Shown: positions 1 to 8,321, numbered from the stretch's first letter. The stretch: 61,542 bases of DNA from Alkalicoccus saliphilus (GCF_003044065.1 NZ_PZJJ01000021.1:1-61542); one strand, 5' to 3'. Program-made: numbers and translations. The notes: generated from the sequence alone by a model not told the origin.

Positions 1-11
1 CTCATCTGTCC

Positions 12-52
12 ATTCGATAGACATTCAGGGTCTCCCTGATTGTCTATCGAAT
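12..52. repeat. Large hairpin at the window edge
   Basis: A near-perfect palindrome: the 12-base arms ATTCGATAGACA and TGTCTATCGAAT enclose a second inverted repeat TCAGGG-TCT-CCCTGA, with one T-T mismatch between the two arm segments. This gives about 19 paired bases and a three-base loop. No T-run follows on either strand, so it does not read as an ordinary intrinsic terminator. It sits about 45 bases beyond the end of a C-terminally clipped gene, which suggests the end or the target of a mobile element. That origin is inference. Confidence 0.6.
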
Positions 53-95
53 GCCACCAAGCGAGAGCGCGGTAGAAGAAACGATCAAATCCCAA

Positions 96-1517
96 TTATA
101 CGTGTCTAGTTTCTTGACAGAGTATCACCTCTCCCTCCTGCTCAGCAACTACGCTGCCTCCCTCCCAGTCATCTTCTCCGTTAATACGCACTTTATGGCG
201 GTCAAAGCTGAGAAGTCCGAAATGCTGTTCGTTCGTCTGGGCGTTGGACCAGAAAGGCCGCCGGTCCGGATTATCATAATCCATCGTATTCCACGTTCTT
301 TTAAACCATTCATCCTGCCAAGTGAACACGAGACCCCCGAGCATCCCTTCCTCCATAATGACATCGTAAAGGTAGGAAACAATTTCTCCCTGCTCTGCTT
401 CAGATATAAAGCCCTGATTCCAGCCGAAGGGATTGTTATGTGTTTTACCCCGGGAAGAAGGAATACCGAATTCTCCGATCATTACCGGAATATCGTGAGC
501 CTGATGAAGATCATGCAGATAGCCTGCGTAGTTACTCGGGTTGCCAAGATGGTCTTCAAATGTTAAATATTCTTCTTCCAGGTTAAGAAACTCCGGATAG
601 TATGGATACACGTGATAAACAGCAAAGGTTCCGACTTCGGATGCCTCCCCGTTTGGAACTATATGATTAGGGTTAATCTCTGCCAGGTCCTCGTCCTCAG
701 ACGGTTCAGACGGCTGATCCAGATTATCAGTCGTCACCCAGTTGGTGAAACTGTAAGGTCGCATCACCTGATAATTGTCTTTTTCGTAGTCGAAAAGCAC
801 GTCAAACTGTTCGGCAAGCCAGTACTCCATCGGCGCTGCATTCTCTGTAGTGAAATAATTTCCGTCGTAGTCTCCAAGATCCGGATATTTCTGCAACATG
901 TTGTCCACCATTTCCGGATGCCATTCAATTCCGAGCATCCAGCCGGCTACATAAGAAGAAATATCAGCAGTGTATTCACCGTGGGCGTGGCCGGCACGCT
1001 CCTCTACTTCCGCACTGCCGTGAATCACATCTACTATCCGCTTCATCTCTTCCTGGAATTCTTCGGTGATGTCTTCGTCAAAAGCATCCATCGTTTCTTC
1101 CAAAGGTCTTTCTTCGATCCATACGCCATGAAATAAATATATCGGTTCGTCGGCCTGCTGATTGTAGGCAAGCAGCTCTTCATAAAATTCGGGTGGATGA
1201 AGCGTATAATTTCTGATCGTATTCGCATTCATTTCACCTATCTGCTCAAACCAGCGCCGGTATTCCTCCCGGGAGATCCCTGCCTCTCCCGGAAACGTGC
1301 CGGGTTTCGCCATGCCTATGTTCACCCCCTTCACGGGAACTGCACTCCATCCTTCCTCTTTGTAAATTTCCATACTGTTTTCGTGAATCCGGACATTGTA
1401 GTCAATTCCTTCATATGTCGTCTGCAGAACCTGCGAAAAAGTATCTGAAGTGTACAGCAATGCAGTTAACGCCCCTATGGATATAACTGCACCACCGATA
1501 ATGAGTGGTTTTTTCAT
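96..1517 (-). CDS. Secreted/membrane-anchored glycoside-hydrolase-like TIM-barrel protein, C-terminus probably clipped
   Basis: A 473-aa protein with an N-terminal hydrophobic segment (about residues 5-24) that acts as signal anchor or signal peptide. The rest resembles a clan-A glycoside hydrolase TIM barrel: VKGVNIGMAKPG near 62-73, GIEWHPE near 196-202, VMIGEFGIPSS near 345-355 (the glutamate of GEFG is the candidate nucleophile) and VFTWQDEWFKRTWN near 397-410. Families of this type in Bacillaceae usually continue after the LLSFDRHKV segment into a C-terminal beta domain. Here the frame ends about 30 residues later in an atypical tail (CQETRHV), so a truncation at the window edge is likely. 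The strongly acidic composition fits a halophile extracellular protein. Substrate unknown; I am sure of the fold class, not of the family. Confidence 0.7.
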   Translation of the reverse strand: MKKPLIIGGAVISIGALTALLYTSDTFSQVLQTTYEGIDYNVRIHENSMEIYKEEGWSAVPVKGVNIGMAKPGTFPGEAGISREEYRRWFEQIGEMNANTIRNYTLHPPEFYEELLAYNQQADEPIYLFHGVWIEERPLEETMDAFDEDITEEFQEEMKRIVDVIHGSAEVEERAGHAHGEYTADISSYVAGWMLGIEWHPEMVDNMLQKYPDLGDYDGNYFTTENAAPMEYWLAEQFDVLFDYEKDNYQVMRPYSFTNWVTTDNLDQPSEPSEDEDLAEINPNHIVPNGEASEVGTFAVYHVYPYYPEFLNLEEEYLTFEDHLGNPSNYAGYLHDLHQAHDIPVMIGEFGIPSSRGKTHNNPFGWNQGFISEAEQGEIVSYLYDVIMEEGMLGGLVFTWQDEWFKRTWNTMDYDNPDRRPFWSNAQTNEQHFGLLSFDRHKVRINGEDDWEGGSVVAEQEGEVILCQETRHV

Positions 1518-1955
1518 AAATTATCTCCCTGTCACAAGTCGTTGTGCCGTTGATGACAATATGCGGCACGTTTAAAAACATTAACGTTTCATTATTTAGT
1601 ATATGGGTTCTTCCAACGAAATGAAACAATACTTCAGTGAATCAGATTTATTAAACTGGAAAACTTCTATCAGCACAGAGCCTGAAAATAACGTGGGCTT
1701 TATACTTTATTTCATGTCAGGTCTCCGCTTGAAATAACCGCAATCATTTTGTCACAAATTTTCACAAAAACTATCACTATCCTGCTTTTATTTTCGATAT
1801 ACTGGGTGTGTTCGTGAATATGCGTTTTTTTATAAGTCTGGCATTATTGCAATACGGTTCAATATCTTTGTAAAAAAAACGCCTTTACTAATTTTGCATT
1901 TCAGCGGCACATGACTGTTTTTATACATAATTCAATCTGGTGAAGGAGTTTTTTT
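1518..1955. other. Intergenic region between divergent genes
   Basis: About 440 bases, AT-rich. It must hold the promoters of the hydrolase-like gene (minus) and of the regulator (plus). A good -10-like TATACT lies near 1797-1802 but I see no matching -35. The start of the plus gene is set by AAGGAG near 1943-1948. No ORF or RNA structure that I can recognise. Confidence 0.4.
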
Positions 1956-2552
1956 GTGAAACCATTGGAAAGACGCAGTATTATTGCCGATATGGTTAAG
2001 AAACATGAAATTGTTCAGGTAACTGATATCAGCCGGGTATGCCAGGTGTCTGAAATGACGATCTACCGGGATATTCAAAAGCTGCAGCAGGAAGGAAGAG
2101 TATTGAAAACTTCCCGCGGTATTACCTCTGTAAAAACAGACTCAGCTGATGAAAATGCCTGTGTATGCTGCTTTAAACCTTCGGAAAGCCGTCTCGCTGC
2201 CCGCATAGTTTATGAAGACGGCAGTGCCGAAAAAGTGTGCTGTGCCCACTGTGCCCTGCTTCGTTTCAAGGAGAAAAAAGAAAAACCTAAACAAATTATA
2301 AGCCGGGATTTTATGCTTGATACGACGTTCAATGCCAGACGTGCTGTATTTGTAGTTGGAAGCAGTCTGCCTGTTTTATGCTGCAGTCCTCATGTTCTGG
2401 CTTTTCAACGCAGGGAAGAAGCTGCTAAGTTCATTAAAGGATTCGGAGGTTCACTGCATACGATAGAGGAAGCTGCCGATGCAGTGGAAAACGGAATGGA
2501 GGACGACTGCTGCTTCACTTCTCACTTTAATCATTTTGGAAAGGAAAGATAA
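1956..2552 (+). CDS. DeoR-type HTH regulator fused to a Cys-rich NosL-like domain
   Basis: A 198-aa protein with a GTG start 7 bases after AAGGAG. Residues 5-56 are a DeoR-type winged helix (VTDISRVCQVSEMTIYRDIQKL as recognition region). There is no sugar-phosphate-sensing DeoRC domain. Instead residues 69-175 carry CxCC (69-72), CCxxC (95-99) and a segment VFVVGSSLPVLCCSP...AFQRREEAAKFIKGFGG that resembles NosL, the copper-binding accessory lipoprotein of nitrous oxide reductase, with a final CC pair at 185-186. Eleven cysteines in a cytoplasmic protein suggest direct metal (Cu or Zn) or redox sensing. It ends 2 bases before the next gene, a His-rich YtkA-like lipoprotein, which is the likely regulated partner. 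The metal-sensor role is inference. Confidence 0.65.
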   Translation: MKPLERRSIIADMVKKHEIVQVTDISRVCQVSEMTIYRDIQKLQQEGRVLKTSRGITSVKTDSADENACVCCFKPSESRLAARIVYEDGSAEKVCCAHCALLRFKEKKEKPKQIISRDFMLDTTFNARRAVFVVGSSLPVLCCSPHVLAFQRREEAAKFIKGFGGSLHTIEEAADAVENGMEDDCCFTSHFNHFGKER

Positions 2553-2554
2553 CA

Positions 2555-3436
2555 ATGAAAAAAGTACTTATTTTAACAAGCTTATGCGGCCTGCTTGCCG
2601 CATGCGGAACTGCCGAAGAGGAAGCAAACGAAGAAAGCGGAGCTGTAGGGGTTGATGAGATTAATATGGAACAGCTGGAAGCTGAAATAAAGGCCCCGGA
2701 GTCACTCGATCCCGGTGATAAGGCGGAACTGAAAGTACTTGTTACCCAGGGGGAAGAGGTGGTCGATGACGCCAGTGAAGTTCTTTTCGAAATATGGGAA
2801 GCAGGTTCCAAAGAAGAAAGCGATATGATTGAAGCCGAACTTCCTGGAGAAGAAGGATGGTACAGTGTGGCGTACGATTTTGAAAACGAAGCAGTCTATC
2901 ACATCCAGCCTCATACGACAGCCCGGGGAATGCATGTAATGCCGGTACACGATATCGTTGTCGGAGAGCCTTCTGAAGATGAAGTGGAAGAAGCAGAAGA
3001 AACAGACCATGCGGATGATATGAACAACCATGACCATAATCACGAAGGAAACAATAACAACGATGATGATCATGAGCACAGTCATAACGATCACTCCCAC
3101 GAAGAAAGCGGTGATCACGACCATCCTCTTCATGAAGGCATGGACATAGCGTGGAATACTTCTGAAGAACTTCCTGTAGACGAACCTGCAGTTATTTCCA
3201 TCGATGTAACATGGGAAGAGGAAGCCTGGGAAAACGGGGATGTCCGTCTGGAAGTATGGCAGCACGGTGACGAGCAGAGAACATGGCTTGATACAGAGGA
3301 AACAGAAGCTGGAACTTACGAAAAAGAGACAGCATTGGAAGAGAGCGGCATACATCATGTGATGGTGCATCTGGAAGATGATGAGGTGCATGAACATGTG
3401 CAGTATGAATTTAAAGCCGTGGATGAAGACGAATAA
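2555..3436 (+). CDS. His-rich lipoprotein with two YtkA/FixH-like domains
   Basis: A 293-aa lipoprotein: signal peptide with lipobox LLAAC, lipidated Cys17. Two beta-sandwich YtkA-like domains (about 40-130 and 198-288) flank a linker of Asp, Glu, Asn and many His residues (about 146-195) of the kind that binds Cu or Zn. Both domains share the pattern of a VxFEIW/VRLEVW strand and a late H-x-x-V/M...H strand (HIQPHTTARGMHVMPVHD; HHVMVHLEDD). The gene follows the DeoR-NosL regulator by 2 bases, so the two are one operon, ended by a strong terminator. Likely role: extracytoplasmic metal buffering or delivery to a cuproenzyme. Function is inferred from domain type and context only. Confidence 0.7.
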   Translation: MKKVLILTSLCGLLAACGTAEEEANEESGAVGVDEINMEQLEAEIKAPESLDPGDKAELKVLVTQGEEVVDDASEVLFEIWEAGSKEESDMIEAELPGEEGWYSVAYDFENEAVYHIQPHTTARGMHVMPVHDIVVGEPSEDEVEEAEETDHADDMNNHDHNHEGNNNNDDDHEHSHNDHSHEESGDHDHPLHEGMDIAWNTSEELPVDEPAVISIDVTWEEEAWENGDVRLEVWQHGDEQRTWLDTEETEAGTYEKETALEESGIHHVMVHLEDDEVHEHVQYEFKAVDEDE

Positions 3437-3467
3437 ATATCTAAAACCTGAATATATTATTGAAATT

Positions 3468-3509
3468 AAAAAGTACTGTCGTGATAAAAAAGTCACGACA
3501 GTACTTTTT
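3468..3509 (+). terminator. Intrinsic terminator of the regulator/lipoprotein operon
   Basis: A 17-base perfect stem (3468-3484 with 3493-3509; core AGTACTGTCGTGA) with an 8-base loop and TTTTT at the 3' side. A-rich on the left arm, so it could work on both strands. Confidence 0.85.
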
Positions 3510-3571
3510 GCTGCTGCTATTTGGAATAAAAGCAGCTTTCATATGATAAGTCCCGCTGAATCATTCTGGAT

Positions 3572-3805
3572 TCACTCATCATTAGAACTGCCGCCTGCCT
3601 TCACAGCATAAAATATGAATACTCCTGCAGACACTGCGAGACACAGCACTGTCACTAAAGCGGAAGCTTCAATCGGAATCAGCCCGGAGGCTGCTGCAAC
3701 AATGGAAAGAATTGTGATCCCCGCAAGCCATAAATTTACTTTCTTCACTTTGGGTGAAGGATCCTGGAACAAAAGCTGTTTCCATTTCATAAATAAATAC
3801 ACCAA
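3572..3805 (-). CDS. Small two-helix membrane protein, unknown
   Basis: A 77-aa frame read from GTG at 3805, or 72 aa from the ATG at 3790 (MKWKQLLFQDP). Neither start has a good Shine-Dalgarno; AGGGA lies 14 bases before the ATG. Two hydrophobic helices follow a basic N-terminus: about residues 27-42 (LAGITILSIVAAASGL) and 47-67. It ends in a short hydrophilic GGSSNDE tail. It sits 28 bases downstream of a lipoprotein gene on the same strand. I do not recognise the family. Confidence 0.5.
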   Translation of the reverse strand: MVYLFMKWKQLLFQDPSPKVKKVNLWLAGITILSIVAAASGLIPIEASALVTVLCLAVSAGVFIFYAVKAGGSSNDE

Positions 3806-3833
3806 TCCCTGCTTAATCTTAAGTAGATTAAAA

Positions 3834-4469
3834 CTAATTCATCATCTGCTCCGGAGTAAAAGCCACATACCAGTCATCTTCAACTTCAAAGTATACTTCC
3901 TCTTCCTCATACATAAAGTGAATTTTCCATTTCCCATCGGTAAATACGATAATTTCTCCCGTATCTTCGATAAAACCGCAGGCTGTACTGTGCTCGGACC
4001 ATTCAAACCCAGGCATACCAGTAGCTGCGGCTTCCATATTTTTTAAATGCAGCTCCTGGGGACGGGGATCTGTATTTTCAGTTTCAGCTTCATAATCCAG
4101 CCTTATATTGCGGCTGAACTCTGCAAACATTTCTCCCTGTTCCGTATAAACGGCATTGGAGGCCCGGTGCGAACCGCTCGTCTTTACATCCTCCACCGGC
4201 TCGTCCAGTATTTCGTGCTTTTCTATGGAATACGTGTCATTGTAATAATCTTCCTCTAAAGACTGTCTGATGTACTGAAACAGCCTTTCAGCACTTCTTA
4301 AATTCAGCACAGTAAGTCTTTCATCCTCTGTTTTCGTTCCATCCACGGTCTGCACATCCAGCCCGTAGCCGCTCCCAAGTTCCTTAATTTCCTGCTCTGC
4401 AGATGAAGTGCACCCTGTCATTAACAAAAGAAAAGCGATACCGATGGCAGCTGTTTTAATTAATTGAAT
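3834..4469 (-). CDS. Acidic lipoprotein, unknown function, probable ATT start
   Basis: With only ATG/GTG/TTG starts this frame would begin at TTG 4427 and lack a signal peptide. Read upstream in frame to an ATT at 4467-4469, about 5 bases after GGGAGGGA, it gains IQLIKTAAIGIAFLLLMTGC: basic residue, hydrophobic core and lipobox LMTGC. That makes a convincing 211-aa lipoprotein. The mature part is acidic with no motif that I recognise; the C-terminal half (GEIIVFTDGKWKIHF, EDDWYVAFTP) looks beta-rich. The start is inference from signal-peptide logic plus the ribosome binding site. Function unknown. Confidence 0.6.
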   Translation of the reverse strand: MQLIKTAAIGIAFLLLMTGCTSSAEQEIKELGSGYGLDVQTVDGTKTEDERLTVLNLRSAERLFQYIRQSLEEDYYNDTYSIEKHEILDEPVEDVKTSGSHRASNAVYTEQGEMFAEFSRNIRLDYEAETENTDPRPQELHLKNMEAAATGMPGFEWSEHSTACGFIEDTGEIIVFTDGKWKIHFMYEEEEVYFEVEDDWYVAFTPEQMMN

Positions 4470-4640
4470 AAAAATCCCTCCCGAAACACCTTCTCTTACT
4501 ATGTACGGGATTCATTTCAGAAAGTTCCATCAGATTCCATTTTTCTGAAATTTTTCCTTGGAACTTTCATTCTGTCTTTCTGACCAACTTCTATCAAAAG
4601 GCACTCTCACCAACTAATTAAACAAAGTACTTTACCCTCA

Positions 4641-5822
4641 CTATCCATAAAACTCCGGAAGTTCATCTTTTAGCTCGTTCCAGTTCTGTTTCATTTCTTC
4701 CTCTGTCAGCAGGCACTGATCCAATGCTTCCTCTATTTCTCTACGGGAGAAGTGAATGCCGATAAATACAAGCTCTGTCATTCTGTCCCCGAATTTCTCA
4801 TCCCACGTTTCTAAAATTTCCGGCTCCTCTATAAAATGCTGTACTTTTTCCTCCTCCGGCCATGCATCCACCCACTGCCCCGCCCCCTGAATAGAAAGTG
4901 AAGGACCGGCCTGGGATAGAAGGCCTGCCGTGTCATGTCTTGAAGCCAGCCAGAAAAAGCCTTTAGCGCGGATTATCTCCTCCGGCCAGCTTTCAAGCCA
5001 TTGCAGCCAGCGTTCCGGATGAAAAGGCCGCCTCCTTTTATATACGAAGGAACTGATGCCGTATTCTTCTGTTTCGGGAATATGCTCCTCATTTAATTCT
5101 TTGATCCAGCCGGCCCCCTGACTTGCTTTTTCAAAATGAAAACGCTCTGTGCCGATTACTTTATCGAGCGGAACAGCAGCATGAACCGTTTTTATTATTT
5201 CAGCTTCCGGATTCAGCTTCTGAAGAACTTTTTCCATCTCCTCTGTTTTTTCGGGACTCAGGAGATCTGTTTTATTTATAAGCAGGACATCTGCAAACTC
5301 CACCTGGTCAATTAAGAGGTCTGAAATTTCTCTTTCATCCTCTTCATCCGCTCCCTGGCTCCGATCAAGGAGATTTTCCCCGGCGGAATAATCTTTCCAG
5401 AAATGAGCTGCATCAACTACAGTTACCATCGTATCGAGCCGGCAGATGTCCGGAAGCCTGATACCGAGTTCTTCATCCATGTAAGTAAAAGACTGGGCTA
5501 CAGGAATAGGCTCTGAAATACCGGTGGATTCAATAACAAGATAATCAATATTTCCTCCCTGTACGAGTTTTTCCACTTCCATAATTAAATCTTCCCGCAG
5601 CGTGCAGCAGATGCAGCCGTTCTGCAGTTCCACCAGTTTTTCTTCGGTACGTGAGAATCCTCCCTGCTTCACCATGGCGGCGTCGATATTGACTTCACTC
5701 ATGTCGTTTACGATAACAGCCACCCGCAGGTTATCCCTGTTATGCAGTATATGATTTAAAAGAGTTGTTTTACCTGCGCCAAGATATCCGCTGAGCACAG
5801 TTACTGGAATTTTATTCGTCAT
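4641..5822 (-). CDS. COG0523 (CobW/YciC/ZagA-type) GTPase, zinc metallochaperone
   Basis: A 393-aa G3E-family P-loop GTPase. Walker A is GYLGAGKTT (12-20), the metal-binding motif CICC lies in [11 protein letters not shown] (about 69-79), then ESTG and NKTD (guanine recognition). The C-terminal CobW_C domain spans roughly 240-370. Family members feed zinc to client enzymes under zinc starvation; B. subtilis ZagA (YciC) is the best known. It follows the FAD oxidoreductase by 17 bases and the unit is preceded by two Zur boxes, so Zur-controlled expression in zinc limitation is well supported. Confidence 0.88.
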   Translation of the reverse strand: MTNKIPVTVLSGYLGAGKTTLLNHILHNRDNLRVAVIVNDMSEVNIDAAMVKQGGFSRTEEKLVELQNGCICCTLREDLIMEVEKLVQGGNIDYLVIESTGISEPIPVAQSFTYMDEELGIRLPDICRLDTMVTVVDAAHFWKDYSAGENLLDRSQGADEEDEREISDLLIDQVEFADVLLINKTDLLSPEKTEEMEKVLQKLNPEAEIIKTVHAAVPLDKVIGTERFHFEKASQGAGWIKELNEEHIPETEEYGISSFVYKRRRPFHPERWLQWLESWPEEIIRAKGFFWLASRHDTAGLLSQAGPSLSIQGAGQWVDAWPEEEKVQHFIEEPEILETWDEKFGDRMTELVFIGIHFSRREIEEALDQCLLTEEEMKQNWNELKDELPEFYG

Positions 5823-5839
5823 ACATCCTCCTGAATGAT

Positions 5840-7003
5840 TTAGTTAGTTTGTGCAGAAATGCGTTCAGCTGCTTTCTGGGCTCCTGAAATATTTCCGGCA
5901 GTCGGCCCGACTTCCAGCTCGCTCAGTGGCCCGGCAACATACAGGTGGCTGCACCACTCCAGAGAAGAAGATACAATTGGATACCCGCATTTCGCACACT
6001 GCAGTTGTTCATTTTGAATCAGCTTCTGCAGCCAGTTTACTTCTTCCAATGATGAAACGAATCCTGTAGCAAGCAGAACAGTCTTTGTATGGATTCTTTC
6101 ACTATCATTTAAATGAAGAATAATCTTTCCATCGGACGACTTTGTGCTTTTATTGATTTCACCATCAGTTATTACCAGTTTACCCTGCTTCTGCAGGCGG
6201 AGCAGCCTGTAGTATATATCTTTGGGAAGCGATCCTTTGTATCTTGCTTCGTTCACAGCACGACGGCGCTCTTCATAATTATTCAGACACTGAAAAGAAG
6301 AAAGAAATTTTGGACCAAGCCATCCCGGATCACTGTCGAATTTGTGAATACGGAAAGGATGCCTTTTAAGAAGTGTCACCTTTCCCGGGTACCTTTCTGC
6401 AAGCTTCACCGCAGTATGTGCTGCGCTGATACCTCCTCCGACTACCGTAAGAGGAAGGGACACTTTATTTAAATCAGGAGGACTCTCTTCAAAAATATGA
6501 TAGACGTTTCCCCCGCTTTCTTTGAGTCCTGCCGCCCATTCTGGAATATTAACTTTGCTGTTCGGCCGGACAGCTATAACTACGTTTTCTGACTGAAAAG
6601 ACTTACCTTCTGCTGTTTCCACTGTCCATACGTCTGATTCTTTGTAAACTTTGTGTACGGTCCCCTGCTCCCAGGAGCGGTCGAGACCGTTACTGTAAAA
6701 AGTTTTTAAAGCATGCTCATTAAATACCTGCAGATTAGGCCGCTTGTATTTTCCATAGAAATTTTTCGGGTCGGCTCTGACGCCTGCAAATTTTTGAAGA
6801 CTAAACGCGTCTTTATCCGTGTGGTGGACAGAAGGAGAACGGAGAAACTCCATACCGATATATTCCGTTCTTTTTTTCCAGAGAGCCATTGGTCCTATGT
6901 GAGGGTCAATAATTTTCATTTCCGCCGGAGAAACATTTTCCGATAAAAAATTCGCTGCCGTACATCCATGGATACCTCCACCGATGATGATCCATTTATT
7001 CAT
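5840..7003 (-). CDS. FAD/NAD(P)-binding oxidoreductase of the zinc-starvation operon
   Basis: A 387-aa flavoprotein with an N-terminal dinucleotide-binding [10 protein letters not shown], a second Rossmann motif [15 protein letters not shown] near 188-202 and an ATGF motif near 310-315. The architecture resembles lysine/ornithine N-monooxygenase-like flavoproteins. Residues near 333-338 contain a CxxC (CAKCGY). It is first in the minus-strand operon and its promoter overlaps Zur boxes. The substrate is unknown; a role in a metallophore or in thiol redox chemistry is conceivable but not shown. Confidence 0.75.
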   Translation of the reverse strand: MNKWIIIGGGIHGCTAANFLSENVSPAEMKIIDPHIGPMALWKKRTEYIGMEFLRSPSVHHTDKDAFSLQKFAGVRADPKNFYGKYKRPNLQVFNEHALKTFYSNGLDRSWEQGTVHKVYKESDVWTVETAEGKSFQSENVVIAVRPNSKVNIPEWAAGLKESGGNVYHIFEESPPDLNKVSLPLTVVGGGISAAHTAVKLAERYPGKVTLLKRHPFRIHKFDSDPGWLGPKFLSSFQCLNNYEERRRAVNEARYKGSLPKDIYYRLLRLQKQGKLVITDGEINKSTKSSDGKIILHLNDSERIHTKTVLLATGFVSSLEEVNWLQKLIQNEQLQCAKCGYPIVSSSLEWCSHLYVAGPLSELEVGPTAGNISGAQKAAERISAQTN

Positions 7004-7107
7004 AATACCGCCTCCTTTCCATGACCTGTTCTCAATTAATATTTAAAGGAGCATAAATCACTGTCTGAATTAATTAGCCCAGCTTCATCATTTCTTCTTT
7101 ATCAAGG

Positions 7108-7136
7108 AGTTTATCGTAAAGATTACGATTTGTAAA
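7108..7136 (-). promoter_or_regulatory. SigA-type promoter of the oxidoreductase-COG0523 operon
   Basis: On the minus strand: -35 TTTACA (7131-7136), 17-base spacer, -10 TAAACT (7108-7113). Zur box 1 covers the spacer and touches the -10, and Zur box 2 abuts and covers the -35 side, so bound Zur would block RNA polymerase. Confidence 0.65.
7110..7132. promoter_or_regulatory. Zur box 1
   Basis: A 23-base imperfect palindrome with core ATCGTAAAG-ATTACGATTT. It matches the Bacillus Zur consensus (left half TAAATCGTAAT, centre N, right half ATTACGATTTA) at about 18 of 22 positions. It overlaps the -10 and spacer of the minus-strand promoter. Confidence 0.7.
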
Positions 7137-7155
7137 TAATAATAATTACGATTTA
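7133..7155. promoter_or_regulatory. Zur box 2
   Basis: The left half TAAATAATAAT and the right half ATTACGATTTA match the 23-base Bacillus Zur consensus with only two mismatches. It is directly adjacent to box 1 (end to end, no gap) and ends 5 bases before the -35 of the plus-strand promoter, so it may serve both directions. Confidence 0.85.
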
Positions 7156-7159
7156 TCTC

Positions 7160-7188
7160 TTTACACTTATTTCGGAATGTGATTAAAT
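7160..7188 (+). promoter_or_regulatory. Candidate promoter of the unknown gene-rpsN operon
   Basis: -35 TTTACA (7160-7165), 17-base spacer, -10 TTAAAT (7183-7188). Zur box 3 starts 8 bases after the -10, covering the expected transcription start. Confidence 0.5.
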
Positions 7189-7195
7189 AAACTTG

Positions 7196-7218
7196 TAAAT
7201 CGTAATTATTTTGATTTG
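7196..7218. promoter_or_regulatory. Zur box 3
   Basis: The left half TAAATCGTAAT is a perfect match to the Zur consensus; the right half ATTTTGATTTG has three mismatches. It lies between the plus-strand -10 and the AGGAGG of the next gene, well placed to repress the rpsN operon. Confidence 0.8.
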
Positions 7219-7235
7219 TAACAGGAGGCGGGTTT

Positions 7236-7607
7236 GTGGAAAGTTCGAAATATGAGTTTGTCCGGAAACTATGTATTCAAAACCTTCATGAGGATGACTA
7301 TCTTTTATTCGCTGCTAATGAGCAGGCAGAACTGGAGCTTGCAGGTATGGCAGAAACAGAAGAAGAATTTCTTCAGCTTCTCACCGAAAGGTATCCTGTG
7401 AGAATGCTGAGTAAAAGGTTTCAGCTGACCGAAGAGTCTTTTTTTCAGGTGATTCAAGTGATTGATCAAAAAATACATGCCGAGACGCTGAAGCATCTCG
7501 ATCAATTATCTTTGAGAGAAATTCCATTGAAGGATCCTTCTTTCTCTCCAGGAAACCACAAAACTAAAAATTTTATTTTGCATTTCACACTGCCGGAAAC
7601 AAACTAA
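7236..7607 (+). CDS. Unknown 123-aa protein under Zur control
   Basis: GTG start 8 bases after AGGAGG. The protein is soluble, helical and mildly acidic at the N-terminus (EFVRKLCIQNLHEDDYLLFAA), followed by a Glu-rich helix and a segment RFQLTEESFFQVIQVIDQKI. There is one Cys and several His, but no clear zinc motif. It is first in an operon with zinc-free ribosomal protein S14, behind a Zur box. I do not recognise the family. The context predicts a job in zinc sparing or acquisition during zinc limitation. Confidence 0.7.
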   Translation: MESSKYEFVRKLCIQNLHEDDYLLFAANEQAELELAGMAETEEEFLQLLTERYPVRMLSKRFQLTEESFFQVIQVIDQKIHAETLKHLDQLSLREIPLKDPSFSPGNHKTKNFILHFTLPETN

Positions 7608-7629
7608 TTTTCAAAGGAGTTAATAACGT

Positions 7630-7899
7630 ATGGCTAAGAAATCTAAAATCGCTAAGGAAAGAAAGAGAGAAGAACTGGTCGCAAAATATGCTGCTAAACG
7701 AAAAGAATTGAAAGAAAAGGGCGATTACGAAGCTTTAAGAAAACTTCCGAAAGATTCTTCCCCGGTGCGTCTTACAAGAAGATGCCGTATCACGGGCCGT
7801 CCTCATGGCGTACTGCGTAAGTTTGAGATGTCCCGGATTGCTTTCAGGGAACATGCTCATAAAGGGCAGATTCCCGGAGTGAAAAAAGCTAGCTGGTAA
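7630..7899 (+). CDS. rpsN: Ribosomal protein S14, zinc-independent (C-minus) form
   Basis: An 89-aa S14 ([16 protein letters not shown]... ending IPGVKKASW). The zinc-binding form has two CxxC pairs in the C-terminal half; this one has only a single Cys ([11 protein letters not shown]), so it is the long, zinc-free paralog. In Bacillus this paralog is repressed by Zur and replaces the zinc form when zinc is scarce. It lies 22 bases after the unknown Zur-controlled gene. A dispersed repeat starts 3 bases after its stop codon. Confidence 0.95.
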   Translation: MAKKSKIAKERKREELVAKYAAKRKELKEKGDYEALRKLPKDSSPVRLTRRCRITGRPHGVLRKFEMSRIAFREHAHKGQIPGVKKASW

Positions 7900-7902
7900 G
7901 CC

Positions 7903-8313
7903 TGTAATATAAAGTGCTTTTTATACATGCCTATGCATTTCCCTGCTTTCGCCTCCGCAGGACGCTTTCCGGGCGGGCCGGCTTCAGCTAATTTCTTCCT
8001 CCAATGGTCGGAAGAAATGGATCTTCTGCTCGTCCTATCTCGCCTCGGAGTCGCCTGCTGCAGCTCCAGCAGAAAAATAAAAAGAAGTTTCTTCTTCTAA
8101 AAAATGTGTTGATTCCGTCCTTTCTTCCTTTCAGGAGAGGCTTCTTCCTCCGGAAGGACCGGCGGGGACGCCGGTGGGATAAAGCGAAGTCGGAAGATCC
8201 TTTTCCATGGCGCAGGCCAAACAGCTGATGACGAGCCCCACGGCAAGGCTGAGCGCAGGAGAAAGCTATACGCTCAGAAGAATAATTATTCTGAAACCAA
8301 GACTTAATCAACA
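7903..8313 (+). repeat. Dispersed MITE-like repeat, copy 1
   Basis: 411 bases, from TGTAATATAAAGTG to the end TTAATCAACA. Diagnostic blocks shared with the other copies: CTTTCGCCTCCGCAGGACGC, GGGCGGGCC, TTCAGCTAATTTCTTCCT, GGGACGCCGGTGGGAT and AGCCCCACGGCA. The ends form imperfect terminal inverted repeats (TGTTGATAAA against TTAATCAACA in the better copies). No ORF is conserved between copies. It begins immediately after the rpsN stop. Confidence 0.85.
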
Positions 8314-8321
8314 CTCTCAAA

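Noticed and set aside
2702-3496. 264-aa minus-strand frame opposite the double-YtkA lipoprotein
   Set aside because: Antisense shadow of a low-complexity acidic and His-rich gene; composition of Ile, Met, Phe and Val runs results from complementing GAT/GAA/CAT codons.
8004-8228. ORFs inside the dispersed repeat (plus and minus strand)
   Set aside because: The frames are not kept between the five copies; translations are Arg/Phe-rich and without family likeness, so the repeat is non-coding.
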